Source of the DNA: Epiperipatus broadwayi
Taxonomy: Eukaryota > Onychophora > Udeonychophora > Euonychophora > Peripatidae
Assembly (NCBI GenBank): GCA_028023455.1
Contig: JAQFVV010013395.1
Location: 1 to 64,000 of the forward strand
Direction of reading: 5' to 3'
DNA length: 64,000 bases
Both the position numbers and the translations under genes were made by a program. The notes under the pieces were generated by a model. The model did not search any database. It had not been told where the DNA came from and worked only from the letters and a program-made list of their open reading frames with translations. Shown piece by piece: positions 36,347 to 48,911 of the stretch (the stretch's first letter is position 1; every line of letters starts with the position of its first letter).

Positions 36347-39300
36347 TGTACCCTTTTGTTTAGGTTAGAATGGATTATTTGTAATAGTTTACTGAAAAAA
36401 TTTTAAATTTTGAAGTTGGGTAGGAGATGATGTATGTTGTGTGTTAATAATCTTTGAATAAGTTAGTTAAGGCAAGTAAAATAATTGATGTATAGTGTTA
36501 GGTTAATATTTGTAAGAAAACAGTTAACTAAAAATCATTATAAGATTATATGGTTGGGAGAACTGGCCATAATAAATACTGATTTAATAAGTCTTATAAA
36601 TAATAATTAGGGTAAATTTTAAAAGTAATGCTTTAAAGTTAAACGAATAGATTTAGTAATAATAATTGTATTTAATGGCTATATTTTTAAAATCATTTGA
36701 TTAAAAAATAATAATGTGGGAGAAAAGTGTAATTTTTTGGTTTTATAATATTAAAATAATTATTTTAAAATTGTGCTATAATAGTGGTTATGTAACATTT
36801 TATAAATTAAATTATTATTTTTAGTTCGATTTAAATTATTAGCACCTTATTTAGTTTTGTAAATCACGTGACGCACACCTGTGTTCGAAAATAGAATAAT
36901 ATTATCTGTTATAAATGTTAAATTGGATTTTAAAAGTGAATATAATAAATAAAATCAGATTTATGTTTTTTGTTGAAAATAAATACGTTAAGTTCAAAAT
37001 AAAGGTAGAAATGGTAATAAATATTGAAATGTGATTTTTAAAAATTATTTTAGAGTCTTTAGTAAGTGAAAATAAAATGTGAAAATTAAGTAAGAATTGA
37101 ATAATATAATAAAAATAAATATTTAGTAAATTATTATTAACTTTAACTTTAAACCAATGTTCGTGTTCCCGGATAATTTGAGGCCGGGATTGTTTAACAT
37201 ACCAATTAAAATTGGAATCAGCTGGAGTATTTAAGAGCTGTTTAAATTTTGGCAGACGATTATTGAGCTGTTATCTCATTCTACCAACATACTATTATAA
37301 CATCATTAGAATTTCGACAATTTCGGTAAAATATTTAGTAGTATAATGATCCATTTTATTTAGCTTCAATTTTTATAAAAATACAGCAGTTTATTATTAC
37401 AAGATCGTGATATGGAGAAAGAGGGCTAAAAAAATTAAATAATTTCTTACTTAGCTGATTTGTTTTCATTCAATTTGTCATCAACTTAAACATGAAGAAG
37501 TCATCACTAAATATAAAAAAATTAATGGAAGTATTCAAATGTTGTTATTGTATAAAGCATATAATTTTGCCTGTGTTGATAGGTCATATTGATTTACGAC
37601 TAAGTTTCATAAAAAGAATGTCACGGAGAAAATATATATATATATATAAAAAATTTTCTTTAAAAGATATAAAGTGAAATGAGATAATATATTTCATGAA
37701 GAAAATTTATTTAAAATACAATGGAAAAATACTTTTTTTAAAAAAAAAAAAACTTTTAAATTTGACCGAACAATTATTTTAGAATGTGGAGATATTTCTT
37801 TCTGAAGAAATATTGGAAATATTTTAAAATTGGAATTTTTCCTAGAAAATATAAGATCATTTGTGAGTATGTGACTTATATCCTATTTTAAAAAATATTA
37901 CAAGTTAGTCATTAAGGTATGCGGGTCATACAAAAGTTTATTTAAATTATTTGGGAAAATAATTTAAGTTATTTGAAAATATTGGGAGAAGTATTGGTTG
38001 TATCAGAAGATATTAAACCTCAGTAAATATGGAAAAGTTACAAGAATTTGGAAAATTATCTTGACGAAGAGTATTTAAAATTAGATATTTATCTAACAGT
38101 ACCTGTTGAAAGATTTAAAGTTTTGGAGATAAGAAAAATATTAATTATATTAGTGTAAGTCTTATAGAATAAAAGTAAACGTACTGTATTTAACTTGAAC
38201 TGTCAGTTTGGATTATATATTACAACGTTAAGAACCGGAGCATGCATAATTATTGACATCAAAAGTGTGTATTAATGTTTTTTTACCAGGAGAAAAGATA
38301 CTTCCTGTAATGAACTTATTATCAAGAAAAGAACATTTCATCGTAAGAAATTCTAATAAAATTATTGTAAATATGGTTTTAAAATTAATTTTTTTACTAA
38401 CACAATTATAGTAATATTTATTCATAGTATAAATATAGCGTAGAAACAGAAAACATTAAATTATTTACTAACTTAGTAATTAAATTTTATTGTAAAAAAA
38501 AAAAAAAATCTTTAACTTATTATATTTTAAAGTGTGATAATGTGGAATAAACGATAATAAAATGTTTATTTAGATCGTACTCCAGATGACATCACTAAGT
38601 AATTGCCAACAGAAATTACTTATGGTAATAATGTAAATTATTAATAGTTTTAAAATGTGTTTGTTATTTTGTACGGTTGGATGCGTATATAAGACACACA
38701 CCTACACATAAGTTATCATTTGTTTAGTTATTTAAGAATATGCATAATTTTAATGATATCGTAAAGATATTTAAACATAAAAGAAATATAAGTATATGAT
38801 TCTATTAAAACTGAATTGGATGTTTTGTTGAGTAATTTAAAGTGTTAAAAATATGACACTGATTCTGATTGTTTGTGCTAAAGTTTGAGAACTATTAAAG
38901 AATGAAATAATCTTGTCTTATTAGTTATTTAGACTGTTATTCTAAAAATGAATTTATTTGTTATTATAGAAATGAGAAGATGAATTTAGCGATGTAAATT
39001 GGTGAATTTTAAATGCTAATATCTTAGTATTAGGTTATATAAGACCAGGATAATATTGTATGTAGGCTTTATTTATATGGGAAGAAGAATATACTATATT
39101 GATGTTTATACAAGTATAGCTAATATAGCCCTATATCTTGTGTATATTCATGGCAGTGTTTATTTTCTATGTGTTAAAGCTTAATGTGCCATAGTGCTGA
39201 ATGAATAGCCTGGACATTATACTTGGTAGAAGAGATTATTAAACAAATATGTTATACCTCAGTTCATGTACACTGTGCCCATGATGGTTAGTTGATAAAG

Positions 39301-41053
39301 GTGTTAAGTTGAAGTTATAGTTTACCCTATATACCTACTAGTTTATGTGTTATTGAAATTTATTGGATTACATTGTAAAAGATGGTTGTTTTAAAATTGG
39401 AAATAATAAATAGGTTTTTGAAATAGAGAATTGTTAAATGAGATAAGATAAGTTAGGTTGCTTAGATTATAATAAGTGTAAAAAAAAAAATATAAGAACA
39501 TAATTTCATCAGTGAAAGAATCATAAAACTTTTATAGTTTAAAAAAAATAATATTTTTTTTTTTTATAAAATAAATAGTTGATAATTTAAAAGAATTTAT
39601 AATGATATTACTTAATTATTAAAATTTTTTAAAAAAGACATACTTATAATGCATATTTTTATTTATGATTAAAGGTAATAGACTGAATCGTGTTGATGAA
39701 TGAAAGTAGTCATTAGTTTTACAAAAATAATTTTATAACAGCACGCTAATACATACATGATATTTAAAGTTTAAAGTAATAATTAGTAAGTAGCTTAGTT
39801 TGATGGTATGCTATGAATTAAGGTTGTTCACATAAATATTGAAAAATGACTATACAGAATAATAAATAATTTTTAAAAACTAAATAACAAGGATAAGTTC
39901 ATAGTAAAAGTATTACCTACATTTTTTTAAAACCTATAAAGTAATAATATCGAATAACTGTAATAAAAAAGTTATATAATGATATTTTAAAAAATAAGAA
40001 ATATTTTATTTAAGAAATGTTCTGTATCTTATGTTTTAAGTCATTTGATTTGTCTTGAAAAAATACCTGAATATGAATAAATAGAATTCTATCAAAATGT
40101 AAATAATGTAAATAATTTTATTGTTAAGTTTGTTAATAAAATTGTTCAATGTGTTTTATAAGTCTTGGTGTTGACTCAATTTCTTCACATCACAATTACA
40201 TAATCACAGATAATTATAATGAAGACATAATATTTGCACATCATAAATAAAATTTTTATTTAGGAGTTATATTTTATTGATATATTTTATTTAAGAAGTT
40301 TTACTTATGGTATTGTTATGATGGTCATGGAATAATTACCAAAGATTTACATTAAATTATCTTAGTAATGATTGCCACATATTCTCAGATTATAATATCA
40401 TACTAAATATATTTATTTAAGATGCCATATGGATAATAGAGAATTATATTACATTTTTATTATAAGATATACAAGAATAACATTATAAATAGAAAGATAG
40501 GAGAGTGAATTATAGATTAAAGATTAGTATTACTATTTGTTATTATTAATATTATTAAATTGTAGTTAGGAATGATGTTAAATCCCTTATCATACTTGAT
40601 TACAAAAGTTATAATTAATTTATCATTATGTTAAGAGAACCTGAGATAATTTGAGTTAAATTAGTTTTGAGAAAGATATTTAAATTAATTTGTTAAAGGT
40701 AATTTACTTAATTAGTTTTGATTAAAGATGTAAGAGTATTATAAATGTAGTATTTAAGTAATAGGAATAAGGATAGTATTCTTATGCCATTAAGGTGATA
40801 TCCAGTGGGAGATTAGCTTAATGTATTCGCTCTGCCACTTGTAAACTCACTTCATAGTCTCATGATTTGATATCGATTTCTTTCATTTTATAAACCAGAA
40901 CTATATTATTATTTATTAATTAAGTTAATTTAATCATTGATATTCTTAAAAATATAGTTATTGTTAATGTAGATACATTTTAGATAAACATAGTTATTTA
41001 TCTGAGTTAGATCAAGTGATTATAATTATATATTTCCTGGAGGTGAGGGTACA
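36347..41053. mobile_element. C-poor 4.7-kb block with LTR-like termini in an (AT)n site
   Basis: It begins TGTACCC after ATATATATATAT and ends GGGTACA before ATATATATG, giving a perfect 7-bp terminal inverted repeat at AT-repeat flanks, as for the LTR elements here. The + strand is strikingly poor in C along most of the block and a purine-rich GGAGGTGAGGG precedes the right end. No coding sequence was found. A giant solo LTR is the simplest reading, but no second copy is present to prove it. Confidence 0.45.
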
Positions 41054-42650
41054 ATATATATGCATCATGATATTAACTGATCTACTGGAAAACAAGTTTG
41101 ATTTCAAAGTCATTTGATTATGATCAAAAATAAAATTTAAGTAACTAATGAAACAGTTTGCCACTATTTATACCTAATCCTTATCAAGAATTATTTTCCA
41201 ACTAGAGTTCAATTCTAATATCTACTTTTTGATCTCAAATTAGACAAAATATTGCTAAATAGAGCAACTTCTACCATATGGGCAAAATTAATGAAGAGGG
41301 GCAGAACTGGCTTTTTTCTTTCTAAAAAAAAATAAATAAATTATTTATTGATGTCTTAATATGGTGTTCTCATTGGCTTGGTCTTTGAACCAAAAATATA
41401 AAAAAGTAAGTTATTATAAATGTATTCATCAATAAATGTTTTTAATAATACTTTTTTTTAAATGTCTTATGTAAATTTATACAATAAACATTTGGTAAAA
41501 CACAGCATCTGCATTAAAAATGTGGTTGAAGATTACTTCAAACTGGCTTTTAATATAACATCAAGGAAAACTCATAGCCAACAATAGAATCCAAAATAAA
41601 TGTAAGATAGAAGGTATTCTACTGATGGATGACCATTGTCTTATATTAACTCCATCAAGTACAGCATTAAATACATTATTTTAAATGATCATAATTTTTT
41701 AAATATATATATAGTACAATGAAAGTTTATTATGTAAACATTTAACTAGTGACATTAGTCTGGTTTTAAAAAAGAAAGATACTGGGGGGGGGGGTTGAAT
41801 TTTTATGATCCCCCGCCCTTCATTAATTTAACATAAGTTAACTTTACTTAAGGAATACTTTTTATTAATTCTGAATTTATGTAAGATCTAAACTAAATAA
41901 GTATGCTCAGTACAATATATTTTAAAATAAAATTAAAGATAAAAAAAATACCTCTAAATGAAATATTATACTTATAAATTAATATGCCTAATTAATGCAA
42001 ACATTATATTTTTATTTTTTTAGTCAGTTTTCTTATTTTCCACTAAAAATAAAATTTCTATGAAATACAATGGACTTTTCATTTGTCATAAACGAATTTA
42101 TCACCTTTTTTACCTTCATGACTGCTTTTTTTTAAATTCCATCATTAGTTGTTAGTCATTTATAGATATAAAGTACCCAAACTGTGAATTAGGAAGAAAC
42201 CTCATTGAAATAATATTTACACCAAAAATTAATCAATAGCATAAAAAATTATAAAATTAATTTTATAACCGTTCAGTACTATTAGTTAATCTTTCTGGTA
42301 TCAATGTTTAGAATAACTAAATAAGTTCAGAAAAGCATATACAATATTAATTTTGTTAGAAGATGAAGTTTAACAATTATACTCTCTATTTAGAGAATGC
42401 GTTTCTTGAAAATCGAATTATATTACGAAAGCTTTCTATATTATTTCTATATATTCTGTCTCTTAGTAAAATCTATATCTGCTTCAAAAACCCTGTACTG
42501 ACAGTGCATTGTATCATAATCACAAATTCTTATATATTTGTTATAAATTATTTTGTTCTTCTATGGCCTAGAGTTTAAATATGAAATAAAGCTTGGATTT
42601 TTTTTTTCTTTTAGTTAAGTGAGAAATTTGCAGCCAGTTCTCACTATAAC
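41054..42650. other. AT-rich non-coding sequence
   Basis: Contains a G10 run near 41785 facing a CCCCCG stretch at about 41810. The 71-codon frame at 42363-42578 is hydrophobic low-complexity and not supported as a gene. Confidence 0.4.
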
Positions 42651-42659
42651 TAATATATA

Positions 42660-43357
42660 TATAGCCATTTTCACCGGGACCTTTTTGCTACTAATAAAAT
42701 GCTTCTTCATAATGGTTTTAATTACAAAATTATTAATAGGGCTTATACATATCAAAAGAAAAAAAATTTTGATACATCAAAAATTAAGACAATTTTGCCA
42801 TATATTAAAGGAGTAACTGATAGAATTGGTAACATTTTAAAGAATAATAATATTCACACAATTTACACTACTTATAAAAAAATTAGTGAAATATTTCCTC
42901 TTCCTAAAGATAATATTGCTTTGGAGTGTCATGGTGTGTATGAAATTCCATATAGGGTCTGTCCACATACATATATAGGACAGACTAATCGTAGAATAAA
43001 TATTAGAAAGGAAGAACACATTCTGGCAGTGAGAGAAAAATCCAATTCATCAGCTATTTATTCTCATATTAAATTAATCATGATATCAATTTTGAAAAAA
43101 CAAATATTTTAGCAAAAATTGAACAATATGACCAGAGATTGCTAAGAGAAGCTATAGAGATTTTTAAAAGGCCCAAGAGCATAAATGAAAGGTGTGAGTT
43201 AAAGAAGATTAACAACATTTGGAAGAAACTATTGGAAGAGAAAATAAATTTTAAAACTTCTCAACCAATAGAATTTAAATATGAGGAGAAATATAACGAT
43301 AAAAACGATTTTAAATCTCACATGCATTCTTATGATTTGAGAAAGAGGACGCTCTGA
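42660..43357 (+). pseudogene. Penelope-like element: end of RT domain and GIY-YIG endonuclease
   Basis: From 42699 the frame reads LPYIKGVTDRIGNILKNNNI, the linker typical of Penelope-like elements between reverse transcriptase and nuclease. GVYEIP and YIGQTNRRINIRKEEH follow, the GIY-YIG core with its Arg and the R-x-x-E-H helix. After a frameshift near 43,070 a second frame (43139-43357) continues R-L-L-R-E-A-I-E-I-F-K-R-P, the conserved 'REA-E-I-x-K-R' end. The RT catalytic domain is missing upstream, so the copy is 5'-truncated. It is distinct in sequence from the remnant at 430-858. Confidence 0.85.
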
Positions 43358-43395
43358 GGAAGGTACTTGATATTGTACTGAAATGTCAGCATTTA
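43345..43395 (+). ncRNA. Hammerhead-like motif at the 3' end of the Penelope-like element
   Basis: CTGAGGA (43354-43360; U7 changed to G) is followed by a GTAC/GTAC stem with loop TTGATATT, then GAAA (43380-43383) and TGTC. GCT/AGC can form the start of stem I around CTGAGGA and the GTC. Penelope-like elements are known to carry minimal hammerheads near their ends, with a very short stem III that works in dimers. Here the motif overlaps the endonuclease stop codon (43355-43357). Confidence 0.45.
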
Positions 43396-44398
43396 GCTTT
43401 TTCACTACACGGAATATCCCGCAAATAGTAATAATAATATGACATCTTTTATCCGTGAAAACATTAGAATTAATATATATATATTGTAAAGGGTAGCTTA
43501 CAATGCACACATTCCTAAAAAGATCAAGCATATTTATTGAACCCAATCTATTTGGAATTTATATTAATAGTGGGAAGATTATTATTTGTTATTATTATTA
43601 CCTATTTACATATAATACACAATAAATTATTATATTTATAAAATAAAATACGATCAATATTTTATAAGGTAATATTGTATATATATAAAACTATTTGATT
43701 AAATAAACTGTAATGTATTTTTTTTTTAAATTTAAAATTGAATATTAATTAATAGTTAAATGAATGTGGGATGACCTGAAGTTAATTAGGTGGGTACATA
43801 TGTGTGAAAATAAAACTGATTTTATTATTTTTTTTATTTATAATAAATCTAAATGTATTTAAACAATAGGCAGTTAAAGATATCAGCATTCCTGGAAATC
43901 TACGCGCATGAAATGTATAAAAACAAAAGACAGTTTACAAATCGTTCTTCTTATTGTTATAGCACCTGTAACAAAGGACAGCAATTAAAAATAAAATTTA
44001 GAATGCTAAAAATGGAGTTTTACTTTTTCTTTTAGTTAAATTATAAACATTTTAAAAGTCAAATGCTGTAACTAAAAGTTTATCAAATTCAAAGGAAAGA
44101 AAGTGAAATAAGAAGTAAGAATAACTGATTAATTCTTAAATAATTAAATCATGTTTTAAAAGTTGTTGAAGTAAATTTGAATATTTTAAATCTTTTCAAA
44201 AACAATAACGAGAATTAAATTTGCTGGAAATTGGAAAAGGAAAAAAAAATGAAATAGTTTTCTTAATATATATGTAAGCGCTTCAATACTATTCAATAAA
44301 AATATATGATTATAAATAATTATTAAATTGTACTTTAATATGAAAATGGGCTAGAGCAAAACATGCTATTGTGTGTCATGGTATTTTCTGCCAGCTGC

Positions 44399-44467
<69 letters not shown>
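44399..44467. repeat. (TA)n microsatellite in 5' LTR
   Basis: About 34 TA units; the same site in the other LTR has about 19, so the array length changed after insertion. Confidence 0.95.
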
Positions 44468-44469
<2 letters not shown>

Positions 44470-45025
44470 CTATTTTATTGTAAACACCCAAGAAGATGCC
44501 TACAGTCAAAAGTAAACAAGGATTGGAATACTTTATGGTGAATCAAATGAGAATCAAGATGTTTACCATTAAACACAACTGCAGGAGACACCATTGTACC
44601 TATCTATCCTTGCTAAGGAAAATGATTTACTAAGTGAAACTGCTTTGAAGAACAACTTGCCTAACTATCAGCTACTACTACTTTTATTATGATGATTTTT
44701 ATGAACTTTGTTCCAATTACAATTTTTAATCAAAGGATCAATATTGTAAATTTTTTTTTTTTTTATTCATATTATCTGTTGTATTTTCACACTCTGATGC
44801 TGAAGCCACATTTTTCAGAATTAGCAAAGAAGAAAAGGGGGGATTATTCATTTTGATATTTTTTATATTTTTATTATAAATAAAATGTAGGTAATACCAC
44901 CTGCTTCACATCAGGTTATCCATATAAATATTGAGGTAAGATTCTCTAAATTTATATATAGGTTAAATTACAACACTTATACAGAATACATAAATGTTTT
45001 ATTTTGTGATTAACCGTGTACGTAT

Positions 45026-47117
45026 TATAATGATCCAAACGAAAGTGAATATCGAATCTAACTGCAATCTGCACTACAAGGGCATCATCTAGGCATTTGA
45101 ACCTAGAAAATTTATAATGTAGGCAGATATGCGCTGTTAAGATTCCACTTTATTTAAATATTTAGACTGTTAGCCCATTGTCACTAGCTCAGGGAGTAGC
45201 AGAGATAATAAAATATAAAATTTATATCTTAAATATAAAAAAATAAAAGCCACTGCCAGAAATTAACACATAAAAATATTTATTTACGCACATATAAATT
45301 TTGAATCATTTTAAATTTTGAGGAATCGATTTAACATTTAGATTTTTATATTAACTTTTAATTTTACATTTAACTAGATCGCAATGAGTTTAATATTTTA
45401 TTTAGAGGATCGAGTATGAATAGATTACCTAGATCTGCATTTGAAAAGAAAATATTCTATCTCTTATTTAACCTTAGGCCAAAAGTTCGCAGTCAAACCG
45501 GTATCAATCCATCTGATATATTTATGTATTCAATGTAGCATGAAAATACAACAGCACATATATACTATACTGTCAGGAATGGATATCTGAACAGTACAGT
45601 TAGGGAAGACATTGACTCTTGACCAATACAGGAATGCTACCTCTGTATGGCAAAAAGAACAACAAAATAAAAACTCCATAGGAAGAGACAGCAGTCCTTT
45701 TTGCCAACTTAAATCCCATCAATAGGCAAAAAAGGCTTGTGTGGCATATACAGAGATTCTGCACGTAGCGAAACTCATACTACATCTACTAATTACACAA
45801 ATATATCCAATCCATTGACCTAATTCAGCTATGAAACGAATAACTAAGATTACCCTCCCTTAATATAACTTTACAAAACTGTATAGCCATTCATGCCTGA
45901 CTTAAATTTAACATTTAGATATGTTCACACTGATGAATTTTATAAACTTTGTTTTATAATGTTGAGTATAGATTGGCTGCATAGATTCCATGGTTAAAAA
46001 CATTCCAAAATAAACTTAATCGATCAAAATACAAAGTCATCAATAACATCAATTGCAGAGGGAATACAAGAAACCCAATAGCATTTATCATAAGATGCCG
46101 CAGTGACATCGATGACCTATATATTCTAATCGAATATGAAAACCACAACATAATTAACCGCTAACGAATCCATGCAACGTCCATACCCAACTTAAATTTC
46201 ATCATTTAAAATTTAAACAATAAATATTAATACAAATAAACATAATAAAATGGAAATGATTTTTTTTAGCAAACAAATATGTAAAAATTAAACATTTATA
46301 ATTAATTTGAAACATACGTCAGAGAAAAGTTCTTTTTTTTTTAAAATTAAATTAACTGATCAAATCTTTAAAGTTTTTAATTACTTCAGATTTTAAAATC
46401 ATTTCATTCAATTGCTTATGGTAGAAGAGTCCAGGTTCCTGTTGGCAATTCCCACAAAGACTTTCATGGAAAACTGGTCTGATATTCTGGAGGTAGCATT
46501 AGCTGGTTCCATTCTGGTATCACAGTCTTTTCATTTTTAAAATAAGTGAGAGAGAACGACATGTGCGTCTTATCATTCGTCTCACCAAAACAAGCTGGAA
46601 AACTTACTGGAACTCAATATTTTTCTTTTTATAGTAAATCTCCAGATTGAATGAACAAAGACGTCACTAATCCAAATTTTCGTTAAGATCTGAGAGGCTT
46701 GGTGCTTCCATTGGTTAAGCTAAATTCTCTTTATTCTCTTATCTAATTTTCATCTGACTTTTTAATTTACACAAGAGCCCCAAGGCTAGCTTGCTTTTCA
46801 ATTAATAAACAAGCATTTCCATTTACAGATTACAGGAATTAATTAATACCTGTTTTTATTTTTACTTACGTTATTTCTTTATTAAAATATTTTTATATTT
46901 AAATCTTGTATTTTTTTATAAAAAAGTACGTTCAAATACCTTTTTTTATTTATAAAAAAAAATATTTTTAAAGTTTTGCATCTGTGCGAATATATATATA
47001 TGTTTAACAAACATTTTAATTTTAGCATTTAGTTTTTTTAATACATTTATTTTTTATTTGCGGACTTAAAAGTTTTTATTTCAAATTAATATAACGGCAT
47101 ATTTATATATCATTACA
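45026..47117 (-). mobile_element. Solo LTR of family A, inserted in the 5' LTR of element 1
   Basis: The 3' LTR of element 1 (52,925-52,945) gives the empty site GTACGTATATTTTCC. In the 5' LTR the same site is split by 2,092 bases with GTAT on both sides (45022-45025 and 47118-47121), an exact 4-bp target duplication. Termini on the - strand are TGTAATGATATATAAATATG and GGATCATTATA. Internal landmarks GGCATTTGAACCTAGAAAAT and AAGCCACTGCCAG match the LTRs at 27.6-30.7 kb. No internal region remains. Confidence 0.85.
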
Positions 47118-47989
47118 GTATATTTTCCAGTATGTTTGACTAATCAACTGGTATCTGTCTCTATCATATATATAAATTGGGGAAACTTGTTAAATAGATT
47201 AACATTTGTAAATATATAATTTAGCTAGCCAGCATCTCAATTATATTAAATAACTAAAGTTGATTTTTCTATATAATTATGATTTGTAGAGAATGAGTGA
47301 CATAGGTGGATTTCTGCCATGGGGTATAAGGGTTGAATCTAGAGGATAATTAATTAGTAAGATGGTAGAGGTTCATTTGTGATTCATGTACATATGATGA
47401 TTATTATTTATATATTTTTTATCATTACTATTGTTGTTATACTTGATATTTATTATTGTTAATAAATGTTTGAGAGTTTGTATTATTCCAGTCTCTGGTT
47501 TATTGAGTTGTCCTGACATTCCACAGTTTATAAATAATTATACATGCACACACATCTATTTTTCTTATTATATAAAAGCTTGAAAATAAAACAAATATAA
47601 TAAATGCTAGTTATAACCTATATATAGGTGCAGGAGTTGCTGTGTATATCTGTTCATACCTGCTAAAGGAGTTAAAAGCAATATTCTCTCTGGGCTTTAA
47701 TATTAGGGCATAAAGGAATTAAAAAGAGGGAAAGTGGATGAACTAACCTAAATTGCATTTAATATTATTAAATAGGGATAGAGTTAGTCAATTAAAGTAT
47801 ATGCAATCATTGGTTAAGCATTTCATCAGGTTCTTATTAGCACTCTATCAGATGACCCACAGTCTGAACATAGTTGGATGCAATTTTTTCCCCTTCTAAG
47901 CCTGGTAGGTCTTTGCAGATTGTTTCATTAGGGGTAATAAATTAGAGCATATTAACTTATTCCCACACCATATTGCTACATCTGCATAG

Positions 47990-48450
47990 TAGTACAGTCT
48001 GCAAGTTAGTTGCCATCCCATTACATCTTGTGTTTGCAGTGTTTGGGATTAGTTGTACTCATTCCATCCATTATATCTAGTGTCATCAACTTTTGGGGCT
48101 AGTGGTCATCATTCTGTCCATTATATTTGGCACCAGTAATGTTTGGGGCTCAATAGATAGGTGTATCATCACATAAATACTTTGAGTAAGTTGGTCATAC
48201 ATTGTGATCGAACCAGCTGATTGTTGAATCTGATAGATATATCCAAGTGCTAATTGTTCCGTCCATTATATCTGGCACGCAATGTGGTAGGCATGAGGAT
48301 TTTACAGTTGATAGAGGTATCCATGTATATTTACTAAAGGTTATATCTGACGTGCACCGTGGTAGGCATATAGATATTACAGTTGATAAATGTATCCAAA
48401 TGTATTTACCAATAGTTACATCTGGTATCCAGTATGTTAGGTATGAATAT
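47990..48450. repeat. Degenerate tandem repeats across the LTR/internal junction
   Basis: Units of about 80 bases share CCATTATATCTGGCAC, GTTTGGGG or GTGGTAGGCAT, and ACAGTTGATAGA followed by GTATCCA. They run from the 3' part of the LTR into the leader, so the PBS lies inside a repeat unit. The LTR portion recurs at 54,590-54,850. Confidence 0.65.
48273..48290 (+). promoter_or_regulatory. Candidate primer binding site of element 1
   Basis: TGGCACGCAATGTGGTAG starts two bases after the 5' LTR. It resembles a tRNA-Lys-type PBS (TGGCGCCCAACGTGGGG, from memory) with several substitutions. The assignment is tentative. Confidence 0.45.
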
Positions 48451-48911
48451 TCTCTAATTGGACTGGTGTTTAAATTTAAAAAAAAAAAAATGTTAAATCA
48501 CATTTCATTTTATATTTTTCTATCAACATAAACCCATATGAACTTATACACATGGCAAAGAACTAGCACTTTCATTAAAAATAATAGTAGTAGGGATAAT
48601 AGATCACATAAACTTGAATCAATTTTCAATAAGAGATCTAAATATTGAGTGTAAATTGGAAATATAAAGGATTGGACAATAAACAGAGACCGATGATAAA
48701 TAGTTAAGTGATTAATAAATGATAATAAAATAGTAGAGTTAGGCATGTAAAAAGACATAGGCTAAAAGTAGATCTATTAAAAACTAAAAAGAAAAAAAAG
48801 ATTAAAGATAAATGCAATGGTTGGGAGTGGCATGATGCACTGTGGCATGTGATTATTTATAGTTACATAAATAAATATTTTATAAATAGTTTGCAAATAA
48901 ACAAATATTTA

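Larger units (their letters stand above)
43485..48270 (+). repeat. 5' LTR of element 1 (contains a solo LTR insertion)
   Basis: It starts TGTAAAGGGTAGCTTACAAT and ends GTCCATTATA. A (TA)n run at 44399-44467 is longer than its counterpart in the 3' LTR (52336-52373). A 2,092-base family-A solo LTR interrupts it at 45026. The 3' portion has degenerate about 80-base tandem repeats. Confidence 0.85.

Noticed and set aside
43853-44035. A short ORF repeated at 51791-51976 as a conserved gene
   Set aside because: Both lie at the same place in the two LTRs of one element; similarity is due to LTR identity.
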